The notes under the pieces are model-generated. The model made no database searches and was not told where the DNA came from. It was given only the letters and a program-made list of their open reading frames with translations. From the NCBI RefSeq assembly GCF_946187255.1, contig NZ_CAMHRZ010000198.1:1-6283 (forward strand): a stretch of 6,283 nt of DNA. Reading direction: 5' to 3'. The position numbers were made by a program, and so were the translations under genes. Positions 1-6,230 of the stretch are shown here, piece after piece (within the stretch, counting starts at the first letter, position 1; every line of letters begins with the position of its first letter). This DNA comes from an uncultured Ruminococcus sp. GTDB taxonomy: Bacteria > Bacillota > Clostridia > Oscillospirales > Ruminococcaceae.

Positions 1-361
1 AATCGCAGTAGAAATCGCCGTAATCTCTGTAGGTCTTGGGATTGTTCTTGCCCCAGAACAGACCGCGGCGTGCCAGGAAGTTACCTCTGGAACCGTTAGG
101 TCCGCACTTCCATTCGGTGCTGAAACCGCCGTCGTTATCGTGCAGTGTCATCGTCGAAGAGTTCGGCGTGTCTGCCTGCCAGATCTCGAAATGATAGCCG
201 TTGTAAGTGCCGTCTTTTCTGTCGTTACCGGGTGTTGATGTAGTGCGGTATGTCTCTCCTGCATAAGCTGTTATGCCGGGAAGTACCGATGTCATAGGCG
301 ATACAGTCAGAGCACCTGCGATGAGAGCGCCTATTACTCGCTTTGGAACGATCTTCTTCAT
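1..361 (-). CDS. Secreted GH11 endo-1,4-beta-xylanase, N-terminal part (cut by window edge)
   Basis: This is the first 120 codons of a gene that continues beyond the left edge. Residues 1-34 form a signal peptide: a basic start (MKKIVPKR), a hydrophobic stretch at 9-21, and a likely signal peptidase I site after the AYA at 32-34. The mature part reads like the first beta-strands of a GH11 jelly-roll: NGYHFEIW at 54-61, a Gly-rich hairpin followed by FSTEW at 80-84, and NFLARRGLFW at 94-103, matching the NF..G(K/R)G strand of the family. KTYRDYGDF follows at 109-117. Family GH11 enzymes cut internal beta-1,4-xylosyl bonds in xylan outside the cell. The two catalytic glutamates, and any carbohydrate-binding or dockerin domains, would lie outside the window and cannot be checked. 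The ATG at 361-359 is supported by GCGAGGAA at 370-377. The gene is separated from the operon on its right by a terminator and about 440 bp, so it is probably transcribed on its own. Confidence 0.85.
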   Translation of the reverse strand, partial: MKKIVPKRVIGALIAGALTVSPMTSVLPGITAYAGETYRTTSTPGNDRKDGTYNGYHFEIWQADTPNSSTMTLHDNDGGFSTEWKCGPNGSRGNFLARRGLFWGKNNPKTYRDYGDFYCD

Positions 362-369
362 AATCTGAT

Positions 370-377
370 TTCCTCGC
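370..377 (-). promoter_or_regulatory. Ribosome binding site of the xylanase gene
   Basis: On the minus strand GCGAGGAA lies about 8-9 nt before the ATG at 361. It supports this start, which also gives a proper signal peptide. Confidence 0.65.
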
Positions 378-430
378 TTTCTTTCCAATTCATTCTATAA
401 TACGGTTAGAAGTGCTTCAAAAGTATCAGC

Positions 431-454
431 GGAACCCCTGTTTAGGAGGTTTCC
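431..454. repeat. Imperfect inverted repeat in the xylanase leader
   Basis: Arms GGAACCCCT (431-439) and AGGAGGTTTCC (444-454) pair over 9 bp around a 4-nt loop, with two single-base bulges in the right arm. The element is the only GC-rich patch in an AT-rich leader and lies about 70-90 nt upstream of the xylanase ATG. It could be an mRNA hairpin or an operator. No T-run follows on the minus strand, so it is not an obvious terminator or attenuator. Function is unknown. Confidence 0.4.
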
Positions 455-473
455 TTTACTTTATCACCCTTCG

Positions 474-508
474 ATTATATTGTATATTTTTTTTACAAAT
501 AATTCAAA
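474..508 (-). promoter_or_regulatory. Candidate promoter for the xylanase gene
   Basis: On the minus strand a TTTGAA box (503-508) is followed after 16 bp by TATACA (481-486). Immediately downstream is a perfect TATAAT (474-479), which has no good -35 at 17 bp. An A8 run (487-494) fills the spacer. The region is so AT-rich that such matches arise by chance. This is only the best-placed candidate in the leader, and it would give an mRNA leader of roughly 105-115 nt. Confidence 0.3.
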
Positions 509-585
509 TCATTTATTGCGATATATACAATAACAATAATCAAAAGTTGCTCATTCGCATTTTGACTACATCTTTCCTGAATTTT

Positions 586-598
586 TGAATTTAATTCA
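586..598. repeat. 13-bp palindrome TGAATT-T-AATTCA
   Basis: This is a perfect dyad of two 6-bp arms around one base, in the gap upstream of the xylanase gene and upstream of the candidate promoter in the direction of xylanase transcription. It has the form of an operator for a dimeric regulator, but an AT-only core in AT-rich DNA can occur by chance. Confidence 0.3.
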
Positions 599-700
599 CA
601 AAAAACGTCAATTGGCTATATCATTAAAGCTTTTGGGTTACATATTTTAATATTTCTTCAATTAGTTTTGCAAAGTAATCGGTTTCACAGTCGCAGCCAC

Positions 701-749
701 AAAAAATCAAACACCCCGAGCTCTCATTGCCGAGATGCTTCGGGGTGTT
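701..749 (-). terminator. Rho-independent terminator of the four-gene operon
   Basis: On the minus strand a 10-bp perfect stem (AACACCCCGA at 710-719 paired with TCGGGGTGTT at 740-749) is followed by a T6 run (701-706 as A6 on plus). The interior can pair further (TCTC/GAGA around an ATTGCC loop). It begins about 50 nt after the stop codon of the short-chain dehydrogenase at 801, so it ends the operon and insulates the xylanase gene. A T-run at 759-764 on the plus side could give some activity in the other direction, but no plus-strand gene needs it. Confidence 0.88.
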
Positions 750-767
750 CGTTGTACATTTTTTAGT

Positions 768-787
768 TCAAAAATAACAATTTTTGA
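768..787. repeat. AT-only 8-bp hairpin between stop codon and terminator
   Basis: Arms TCAAAAAT (768-775) and ATTTTTGA (780-787) are perfect inverted repeats around AACA. The element starts 13 nt after the stop codon of the last operon gene and precedes the GC-rich terminator. The predicted RNA stem would be weak. It may be an accessory element or chance in AT-rich DNA. Confidence 0.35.
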
Positions 788-800
788 TAAGCGTGATTCC

Positions 801-1562
801 TCAGAAGCCTATCGTGCCCGTATATATCGGGAAATCGTTTTCAGCCTTTGCCACTGCCTCTTCGATGGTCATCCCGTAGAAGCTGCCTGCGGCGAAGTTC
901 CTGCCTGACTTTTTATCGTCTACAAAAGCGCCAACCACTACTCCGGGCAGTGAGCTCTCGGGTGAATTCGGCGCTTTAGGTCCGCCGAGATCAGTCCTGC
1001 ACCAGCCGGGATCGGTGATATTTATGCAGACATCCGTACCGTTGTACTTATTCGCAAGATCCATAGTCACCTTGTCAAGAGCCGCCTTGCTTGCACTGTA
1101 ACCTGCCTGTTCGGGCTCCAGCCTTATGCCGCTGGTGGTGTTGACTATACGTCCGAAGCCCTTTTTCTCCATCTTTGGCAGAAAATGGTATACTATCATC
1201 ATCGGGGCTATGGTGTTTATCCTGAAGCTCTCCTCATAGTCTGAGGGCGGTGTTGTCAGCGGGTCTGTCCTGTATGCTACCTGTATACCCGCATTGTTCA
1301 GCACTATATCCACGTCTGCGCCCAGCTCGTCAATTTCGGAAAGCATGGTGCTCACCTGAGATATATCAGAGAATTCAGCCCCGACTGTATACACCTTTAC
1401 ACCCAGAGCCTTAGCTTCCTCCGCGACCTTTGCGCAGTGCTCCGCTGTGCGCCCGTGAAGTATCAGATTGCATCCCCTCTCCGCCATGAACAGAGCCGCA
1501 CCGTATCCGATACCTCTTGCCGCACCGGTAATGAACGCCCAGCGCCCCTTAACATCTACCAT
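801..1562 (-). CDS. Classical short-chain dehydrogenase/reductase (SDR)
   Basis: The product is a 253-residue Rossmann-fold oxidoreductase, the usual length for classical SDRs. The cofactor motif TGAARGIG is at 12-19 and NNAG at 89-92. The full catalytic tetrad is present: N116 (RINT), S144 (TTSG), Y155 and K159 (YSASK). PG at 185-186 follows in the usual place. Arg38 after the second strand (HGRT) suggests a preference for NADP(H). It should reduce a carbonyl or oxidise an alcohol in the cytoplasm; substrate is not predictable. The start chosen is the ATG at 1562, because AAAGGAG (1571-1577) sits 8 nt before it. A GTG at 1571 would add three residues, but its first base overlaps that ribosome binding site. 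The ATG overlaps the end of the upstream gene by 7 nt (ATGGTAG), so translation is probably coupled. It is the last gene before the terminator. Confidence 0.9.
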   Translation of the reverse strand: MVDVKGRWAFITGAARGIGYGAALFMAERGCNLILHGRTAEHCAKVAEEAKALGVKVYTVGAEFSDISQVSTMLSEIDELGADVDIVLNNAGIQVAYRTDPLTTPPSDYEESFRINTIAPMMIVYHFLPKMEKKGFGRIVNTTSGIRLEPEQAGYSASKAALDKVTMDLANKYNGTDVCINITDPGWCRTDLGGPKAPNSPESSLPGVVVGAFVDDKKSGRNFAAGSFYGMTIEEAVAKAENDFPIYTGTIGF

Positions 1563-2578
1563 GTAAAACACTCCTTTGCTTTTTCCATACTTTCAATCAC
1601 ACTGTCGCAGAACCTGTCGAAATCCTCGTCCTCATTCCTGCATTCGCTGTGAGACATGATGTAGTCCACAGCCATCTTAATGCCTTCCTGAGGTGTCACC
1701 TTACATTCAAACTCGGGTACAAGTTTCTTGATCTTTGAGTTGTCGAATACGACCGAAACGGTTTTGTCACCCAGCAGTCCGCCTATATAGTCGTACTTGT
1801 TTCCCGAAAGATCAGCCAGCATATCCGAAGATACATAGTACGGCTTCAACTCAACTCCCAGTGCATCCGCTATAGCCTTGTATATCACGTTCCAGGGAAC
1901 GCTTATATCGGAGGTGATGTGGAACGCTTCTCCTATCGCTTCGGGAGCGCCGATAAGTCCCGTATACCCCACAGCGAAATCGCTGTTATGTGTGATAGTC
2001 CACAGTGAACTGCCGTCACCGTGTATGATGACGGGTTTGCCCTCCTTTATCCTCTTTACGACCTGATAGCTGCCCTTGCTGCCGTGAACGCCCAGAGGTA
2101 CGCTCCTTTCGTCGTATGTGTGCGACGGCCGCACGATAGTCACGGGGAAGCCGTCCTTACGGAATCTCTCCAAGAGGTACTCCTCGCAGGCTTTCTTGTT
2201 CCTGGAATATTCCCAGTAGGGATTATCCAGCGGCGTTTCCTCGGTGATGACGTATCCTTCCTGCGGCTTGATATAGGCGGAAGCTGAGCTTATGTAGATA
2301 TACTGTTTGGTCTTTCCGTTGAAAAGCCTGAAATCCCGCTTTACCTGTTCGGGCACGAACCCGATGAATTCTCCCACGCAGTCGAATTCCATTCCATCAA
2401 GTGCCTTTGCGGCAGCCTGTTCGTCGGAAATATCACATACGATGAACTTTACATTTTCGGGGACCTTCTCGTTCCTGTTTCCTCTATTGAGCAGATAAAG
2501 CTCGTGTCCCTGTTTTGCAAGACGTTCTGTGATCGCCATGCTGATGGTGCCTGTACCGCCTATTAACAGTATTTTCAT
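1556..2578 (-). CDS. NAD(P)-dependent epimerase/reductase-like protein (extended/atypical SDR)
   Basis: This is a 340-residue protein with an N-terminal Rossmann fold (MKILLIGGTGTIS, 1-13). The nucleotide loop has the form GGTGxIS, so the third glycine of GxxGxxG is Ser13. This is a variant seen in many epimerase-like bacterial reductases. Asn31-Arg32 after strand two suggest NADP(H). CDISD at 48-52 fits the adenine-contacting Asp region. Likely catalytic residues are Ser98 (YISSAS), Tyr124 and Lys128 (YSRNK), followed by IVRPSHTYD at 148-156, the usual RP segment after the active site. The C-terminal third is the variable substrate domain. Such proteins epimerise, dehydrate or reduce nucleotide sugars or other carbonyl compounds, and the substrate is not assignable here. 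The ATG at 2578 has AAAGGA 7 nt upstream. It lies 55 nt after the dehydrogenase gene and overlaps the next gene by 7 nt. Confidence 0.85.
   Translation of the reverse strand: MKILLIGGTGTISMAITERLAKQGHELYLLNRGNRNEKVPENVKFIVCDISDEQAAAKALDGMEFDCVGEFIGFVPEQVKRDFRLFNGKTKQYIYISSASAYIKPQEGYVITEETPLDNPYWEYSRNKKACEEYLLERFRKDGFPVTIVRPSHTYDERSVPLGVHGSKGSYQVVKRIKEGKPVIIHGDGSSLWTITHNSDFAVGYTGLIGAPEAIGEAFHITSDISVPWNVIYKAIADALGVELKPYYVSSDMLADLSGNKYDYIGGLLGDKTVSVVFDNSKIKKLVPEFECKVTPQEGIKMAVDYIMSHSECRNEDEDFDRFCDSVIESMEKAKECFTW
1571..1577 (-). promoter_or_regulatory. Ribosome binding site that decides the SDR start
   Basis: AAAGGAG on the minus strand lies 8 nt before the ATG at 1562 and within the last codons of the upstream gene. 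It shares its final G with the alternative GTG start at 1571, which therefore has no usable site of its own. Confidence 0.75.
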
Positions 2579-2633
2579 ATTATTATCCTTTCAGAACATG
2601 ATACGGGTACTTCACAGTCCCGTGATCGTTATC

Positions 2634-3812
2634 TCACAGTTTCGCTCTCACCGCGATCCTGTATATCTCTGCCACATCATCGGAGGAAAGATGCACAAAG
2701 CCGCCTGTCCTTCCGTCTCCGAGACCGAATTTGTCCACCAGTGCGGGGATATCCTCTTCCTTAGCGCCCAACTCCTCAAAGTTGATAGGCATACCTATGC
2801 TGTGCAGGAACGCCCTGAAACGGTGTATGCCCTCCACTGCCGTTGCTTCGGGATCGGCAAAGTTCATCTTGCAGCCCCATATACGCACAGCAGCCTGTGC
2901 AAAGCGCATAACGTCGTGCTTGTATACAAATTCCATCCATGCGGGCATGATGACAGCAAGTCCCGCACCATGAGCGCAGTCATACAAAGCGGAGAGCTCA
3001 TGCTCGATGCCGTGACTGTTCCAGTCCTGATCTCTGCCGACACCAACGATATTATTGTGAGCCACCATACCTGCCCACATGATGTTCGCTCTTGCATCGT
3101 AATTGTCGGGGTCAGCGATGACGCGGGGAACTTCCTTTACCATAGTCATAAGTACAGCTTCGCAGAGACGGTCGGTTATCTCGACTTCCTTAGTGTTGGT
3201 GAAATATCTCTCAAAAACGTGAGCCATTATATCGGTAGCACCCGCTGCGGTCTGATATGCGGGAAGTGTCTGAGTCAGCGCAGGATCCAGCACCGAGAAT
3301 TTTGGGCGCAGAACGTCCGAACCCGTACCTCTTTTCAGCATACCGTCGATCTTAGTGATAACAGAGTCTCCCGAACCCTCACTGCCTGCCGCAGCAATGG
3401 TCAGCACTGTGCCCACAGGCAGAGCCTTCTCAGCGTGCTTGCCGCTGTAAAAGTCCCAGAAATCTCCCTCGTAAGGAACACCTATCGCTATCGCCTTTGC
3501 GGTATCGATAACGGAACCGCCGCCGACTGCAAGGATAAAGTCCGTTCCCTCAGCTCTGCACAGATCTATACCCTTGTATACAAGATCGTCACGGGGATTG
3601 GGCTGTACACCGCCCAGCTCGGTATATTCTATGCTGTATTCTTCGAGGGATGCCTTTACTCTTCCGACCAGTCCCGATCTTACAGCCGAACCGCCGCCGT
3701 ATAGTATCAGCGCTTTTGTTCCGCCATATTTCTTGACATATTTGCCGCACTCGTTCTCCCTGTCTTTTCCGAAAACAAATTCCGTAGGGCTGTAAAAGTT
3801 AAAACTGTTCAT
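2634..3812 (-). CDS. Iron-containing alcohol dehydrogenase, YqhD/butanol dehydrogenase type
   Basis: The 392-residue product is full length for group III (metal-dependent) alcohol dehydrogenases. The N-terminal nucleotide-binding half carries YGGGSAVRSG at 38-47, VQPNPR at 69-74 and VGGGSVIDTAK at 96-106. The C-terminal helical half carries the metal site: Asp194 and His198 (ATDIMAH), His267 (SHGIEHE) and His281 (CAHGAG). As I recall, these are the same residue numbers as the metal ligands of E. coli YqhD, which supports close family membership. Family members are cytoplasmic and reduce a broad range of aldehydes to alcohols, usually with NADPH. Either aldehyde detoxification or fermentative alcohol formation is possible. 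The divergent AraC-type regulator and adjacent exporter favour an inducible role. The ATG at 3812 is preceded by AGGAGGT (3817-3823) at short spacing. It lies 41 nt after the MATE gene with no terminator between. Confidence 0.93.
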   Translation of the reverse strand: MNSFNFYSPTEFVFGKDRENECGKYVKKYGGTKALILYGGGSAVRSGLVGRVKASLEEYSIEYTELGGVQPNPRDDLVYKGIDLCRAEGTDFILAVGGGSVIDTAKAIAIGVPYEGDFWDFYSGKHAEKALPVGTVLTIAAAGSEGSGDSVITKIDGMLKRGTGSDVLRPKFSVLDPALTQTLPAYQTAAGATDIMAHVFERYFTNTKEVEITDRLCEAVLMTMVKEVPRVIADPDNYDARANIMWAGMVAHNNIVGVGRDQDWNSHGIEHELSALYDCAHGAGLAVIMPAWMEFVYKHDVMRFAQAAVRIWGCKMNFADPEATAVEGIHRFRAFLHSIGMPINFEELGAKEEDIPALVDKFGLGDGRTGGFVHLSSDDVAEIYRIAVRAKL

Positions 3813-3853
3813 AAATACCTCCTGTTGTTGAGATCGTTCTGATGTTCTTTATT

Positions 3854-5251
3854 TCAATTCGCCTTTGCGGTCGAATTATCAAATACGTTCTTGATCTTGT
3901 GTCCTTTGCTGTATTTTGCCGAATTCTTGGCTTTTTCCCTTGCGAATATCGTTATAAAGGCAGCCGTGTTGATAAGCAGAGCACCGACCCACGCGAATAC
4001 TTCCGCTGCGGCTGTTGCGCGGAACCCCATGCTGCCTGTCAGCAGCACGATAGCCCCTATCCTCAGCACCATCTCAGCGATGCCCGAAAGCATGGGTATG
4101 AACGGGAATCCCATTCCCTGCACGCCGTTGCGTATCACGAAAAGCATATCCACCGAGAACAGCATGATGCCGCATATCGGCAGGAACTGTGCCGCGTAGC
4201 TTATCTGTTCCTCACCGTTGAGTATGAATCCCGCCAGCATGCGCGGGAAAAATGTCATTGCCGAACCTAATATCAGGTATGATACCAAAGCTATCGAAAG
4301 GGAGACTTTCAGTCCCTCACGGATCCTGTCAAAGCGTCTTGCACCGTAATTCTGGCTGGTGTAGGAAGACATTGCCGCACCTGCTGTGGCTGCGGGCTGC
4401 ATCGCCATATTCAGGTATCTGCTGCAAGCCGAATATGCCGAAGTGAATGCAACACCGAGACCGTTCACGAAATACTGTACCACCATGCAGCCTATGGCGG
4501 TGATGGAATTCATGAAAGCCATAGGTATGCCGTTTTTCAGCAGTATCATATTAGTTTCATTGTCATTGCTGAAGTCTTCTTTTGAAAGGCGCAGATATTC
4601 GATCCTGCTGATCTTATACAGACAAAATCCGCCCGAAAACAGCTGTGCTATTATCGTCGCTGCCGCCGCACCTCTCACGCCCCAGTGGAATACGAATATG
4701 AACAGTGAGTTCAGTGCGATGTTCATCACGGAAGATATCACTATGGCTTTCAGCGGTGTCTTGCTGTCGCCCAGTGCGCGGAGGATACCCGCGCTCATAT
4801 TGTATCCCACCGTTGCGAAAAGCCCGCCGAAAAGGATATAGCCGTATTCAAGGCTTTCGTTGATTATCGTCGGGTCAGTTCTCAGCAGTGTGAGGATGTT
4901 GCGCAGGAACATGACACTCAGGAAAGTGAGCAAAGCTGTCATTATCACCGAGAGCCTTAACGAAGCCGCCAGTGACCTGCGCAGCTTGTTCATATCCTTT
5001 TCACCGAAGCTCTGAGCGATGAGTATGGAAAAGCCGTTTGAAAGCCCCATAGAGAAGCCGATTATAAGAAAACACAGTGAGGACATATTTCCCACTGCCG
5101 CGAGAGAATCATCTCCCAGTCCCTTGCCGACTATCGCAGTATCAGCAAAGGAATACAGCTGCTGTAAAGTATTAGTCAGCAGCAGCGGAAAGAAAAAGCG
5201 GAGTATCAGTCCTGTTGGCTTGCCTTTTGTAAGATCGAGGGTGTTGTTCAT
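3854..5251 (-). CDS. MATE-family multidrug/metabolite efflux transporter
   Basis: This is a 465-residue polytopic membrane protein, the normal MATE length, with about twelve hydrophobic segments in two related halves. Family marks are the TM1 region with Pro22 and Asp37 (FFFPLL, FADTAIVG), GILRALGDSKTP at 155-166 closing the first half, TSQNYGARR at 298-306 in the second half, and RNGVQGMGFP at 374-383. MATE proteins export cationic or amphipathic compounds across the cytoplasmic membrane using Na+ or H+ gradients. The C-terminal tail after about 438 is basic and probably cytoplasmic. It is the first gene of the operon. The ATG at 5251 follows AAAGGAA at 7-nt spacing and lies about 54 nt from the predicted transcription start. 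Its position ahead of three oxidoreductases suggests it exports their substrate or product, which is inference. Confidence 0.93.
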   Translation of the reverse strand: MNNTLDLTKGKPTGLILRFFFPLLLTNTLQQLYSFADTAIVGKGLGDDSLAAVGNMSSLCFLIIGFSMGLSNGFSILIAQSFGEKDMNKLRRSLAASLRLSVIMTALLTFLSVMFLRNILTLLRTDPTIINESLEYGYILFGGLFATVGYNMSAGILRALGDSKTPLKAIVISSVMNIALNSLFIFVFHWGVRGAAAATIIAQLFSGGFCLYKISRIEYLRLSKEDFSNDNETNMILLKNGIPMAFMNSITAIGCMVVQYFVNGLGVAFTSAYSACSRYLNMAMQPAATAGAAMSSYTSQNYGARRFDRIREGLKVSLSIALVSYLILGSAMTFFPRMLAGFILNGEEQISYAAQFLPICGIMLFSVDMLFVIRNGVQGMGFPFIPMLSGIAEMVLRIGAIVLLTGSMGFRATAAAEVFAWVGALLINTAAFITIFAREKAKNSAKYSKGHKIKNVFDNSTAKAN

Positions 5252-5288
5252 CTTATTTTCCTTTCTGAAATTAAAGTCTCAGGGTGTC

Positions 5289-5317
5289 TTTACAATTATT
5301 GGGAGATGTGTTATTAT
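5289..5317 (+). promoter_or_regulatory. Promoter of the AraC-family regulator gene
   Basis: TTTACA (5289-5294) and TATTAT (5312-5317) are 17 bp apart, and TGT just before the -10 gives an extended -10. The predicted start is near 5324, about 31 nt before the ATG. The two divergent predicted starts are about 18 bp apart. Confidence 0.7.
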
Positions 5318-5334
5318 AGTTACAGATGCATCCC
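5301..5334. promoter_or_regulatory. Candidate operator in the divergent promoter
   Basis: AGATG occurs at 5304-5308 and again at 5324-5328, start to start 20 bp, close to two helical turns. That is typical spacing for direct half-sites bound by AraC-family proteins. The outer bases GGGA (5301-5304) and TCCC (5331-5334) form a further inverted pair. The repeats flank the shared -10 region. The five-base match is short, so this is a suggestion only. Confidence 0.3.
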
Positions 5335-5341
5335 TTGTGAA
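5313..5341 (-). promoter_or_regulatory. Promoter of the MATE-ADH-SDR operon
   Basis: On the minus strand TTCACA (5336-5341) and a perfect TATAAT (5313-5318) are separated by 17 bp. The predicted start is near 5306, giving a leader of about 54 nt to the MATE ATG. The -10 overlaps the -10 of the opposite promoter. Confidence 0.65.
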
Positions 5342-5348
5342 AGGAGGT
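5340..5348 (+). promoter_or_regulatory. Ribosome binding site that sets the AraC-family gene start
   Basis: AAAGGAGGT is a near-perfect Shine-Dalgarno sequence, with its AGGAGG core 7 nt before the ATG at 5355. It favours this start over upstream in-frame ATGs that lie inside the divergent MATE gene. Confidence 0.88.
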
Positions 5349-5354
5349 CTGTGT

Positions 5355-6230
5355 ATGAGTTCCCTGTTTGAAAAGCAGGACAGTCTTAATTCACCGATAG
5401 AAGCCTTCGTTTCGGGTGATCCGAATATGATCTTCCCCGTAAAACCCCACTGGCACTACTTTGTTGAGCTGATAGCGGTCTTTGAAGGCACCGCGCATAT
5501 CACCTGTGATGACAGGACATATATCGTTTCAGAGGGTGAATTCATATTGCTGCCGCAGCTGACGGTACACTCCATCTATACGACAAATGATAAAGTGCCG
5601 TATTTTGCGGGGATAAAATTCGATCCCGCAAAGTTCCCGAATGTTACTTCCTACGCACCGTCCGTATCGAATATACTGAGATATGCCCGCTCAAAGGATA
5701 TGCAGCTGCATTTTTCGGCAGAGGAAGCAAAAAGTCTCTGCTGCCGTGAGATATTCGAGGACTGCGTAAAGGAAGCCCACAGTTATCTTTACGGCAGGGA
5801 TATCATTCTGCGTGCGCAGATCTACAGGCTAATATTCGGGATAGTAAGAAAATGGATGGCGGCAGGATTTGATATAAACAGCTGTCCCGTCAATTCCGAT
5901 AATATGTACGGCATCGAGAACATAACCGAATATATCGACAGCCACATAGAAGAAAGCATCCGTGTCTCGGATATAGCGGAGAAATGTCACCTGAGTTATT
6001 CGGGATTTGCCGCTAAGTTCCGCGAGCAGTACGGCATGAGCTGTAAGGAGTATATCGAAAGAATGAAGATATCAAAATCCGAAGAGTACCTTTTGTTCAC
6101 GGATCACGATCTTGCATTCATAAGCCAACAGGTAGGTTTTTCGGACACCAGCCACTTTATACGCAGCTTCCGCAAATACAGGGATATTACTCCGAAACAG
6201 TTCCGCATACAGAAAAAGCAGCCCTTGTGA
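5355..6230 (+). CDS. AraC-family transcriptional regulator (cupin sensor plus double HTH)
   Basis: This 291-residue protein has the usual length for AraC regulators with a sensory domain. Residues about 28-95 resemble the AraC-type cupin arm: HWHYFVELIAVFEG at 32-45, then GEFILLPQLTVHS at 61-73, the conserved 'place where the ligand sits' pattern. A helical linker follows at about 120-175. The C-terminal DNA-binding domain has two helix-turn-helix units: VSDIAEKCHLSYSGFAAKF at 204-222, and ISQQVGFSDTSHFIRSFRK at 256-274 ending in the family signature up to TPKQFR (279-284). It is divergent from the efflux/dehydrogenase operon with a 103-bp gap, so it most likely controls that operon and perhaps itself in response to a small ligand. 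No clear terminator is seen in the 53 bases after its stop. Confidence 0.93.
   Translation: MSSLFEKQDSLNSPIEAFVSGDPNMIFPVKPHWHYFVELIAVFEGTAHITCDDRTYIVSEGEFILLPQLTVHSIYTTNDKVPYFAGIKFDPAKFPNVTSYAPSVSNILRYARSKDMQLHFSAEEAKSLCCREIFEDCVKEAHSYLYGRDIILRAQIYRLIFGIVRKWMAAGFDINSCPVNSDNMYGIENITEYIDSHIEESIRVSDIAEKCHLSYSGFAAKFREQYGMSCKEYIERMKISKSEEYLLFTDHDLAFISQQVGFSDTSHFIRSFRKYRDITPKQFRIQKKQPL

Larger units (their letters stand above)
362..700. other. AT-rich intergenic region upstream of the xylanase gene
   Basis: No open frame with a credible start, ribosome binding site or recognisable product is seen on either strand. The stretch holds the xylanase ribosome binding site, the candidate promoter, the GGAACCCCT inverted repeat, and a 13-bp perfect palindrome at 586-598 (TGAATT-T-AATTCA). 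Its low GC content contrasts with the flanking coding DNA, as expected for a regulatory gap. No tRNA or known riboswitch pattern was recognised. Confidence 0.6.

Noticed and set aside
391..401. Plus-strand TATAAT at 396-401
   Set aside because: No plus-strand gene follows, and a -10 match alone in AT-rich DNA is not evidence of a promoter.
2603..2623. ACGGG/CCCGT hairpin between the dehydrogenase and epimerase-like genes
   Set aside because: A 5-bp stem with an 11-nt loop and no T-run is within chance expectation. It does not support a terminator or processing site.
2529..3704. A 391-codon open frame on the plus strand
   Set aside because: It is antisense to the dehydrogenase gene, has no recognisable domain, and looks Cys/Ser/His-rich and low in structure as shadow frames do. 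The minus-strand frame has clear catalytic motifs and a strong ribosome binding site.
3842..4841. Several plus-strand frames of 64-151 codons across the MATE gene
   Set aside because: They overlap each other and the MATE gene, lack recognisable domains, and are explained as shadows of its codon pattern.
5019..5354. Upstream extension of the AraC-family frame
   Set aside because: It lies inside the divergent MATE gene and the promoter region, and shows no domain. The near-perfect ribosome binding site at 5340-5348 sets the start at 5355.
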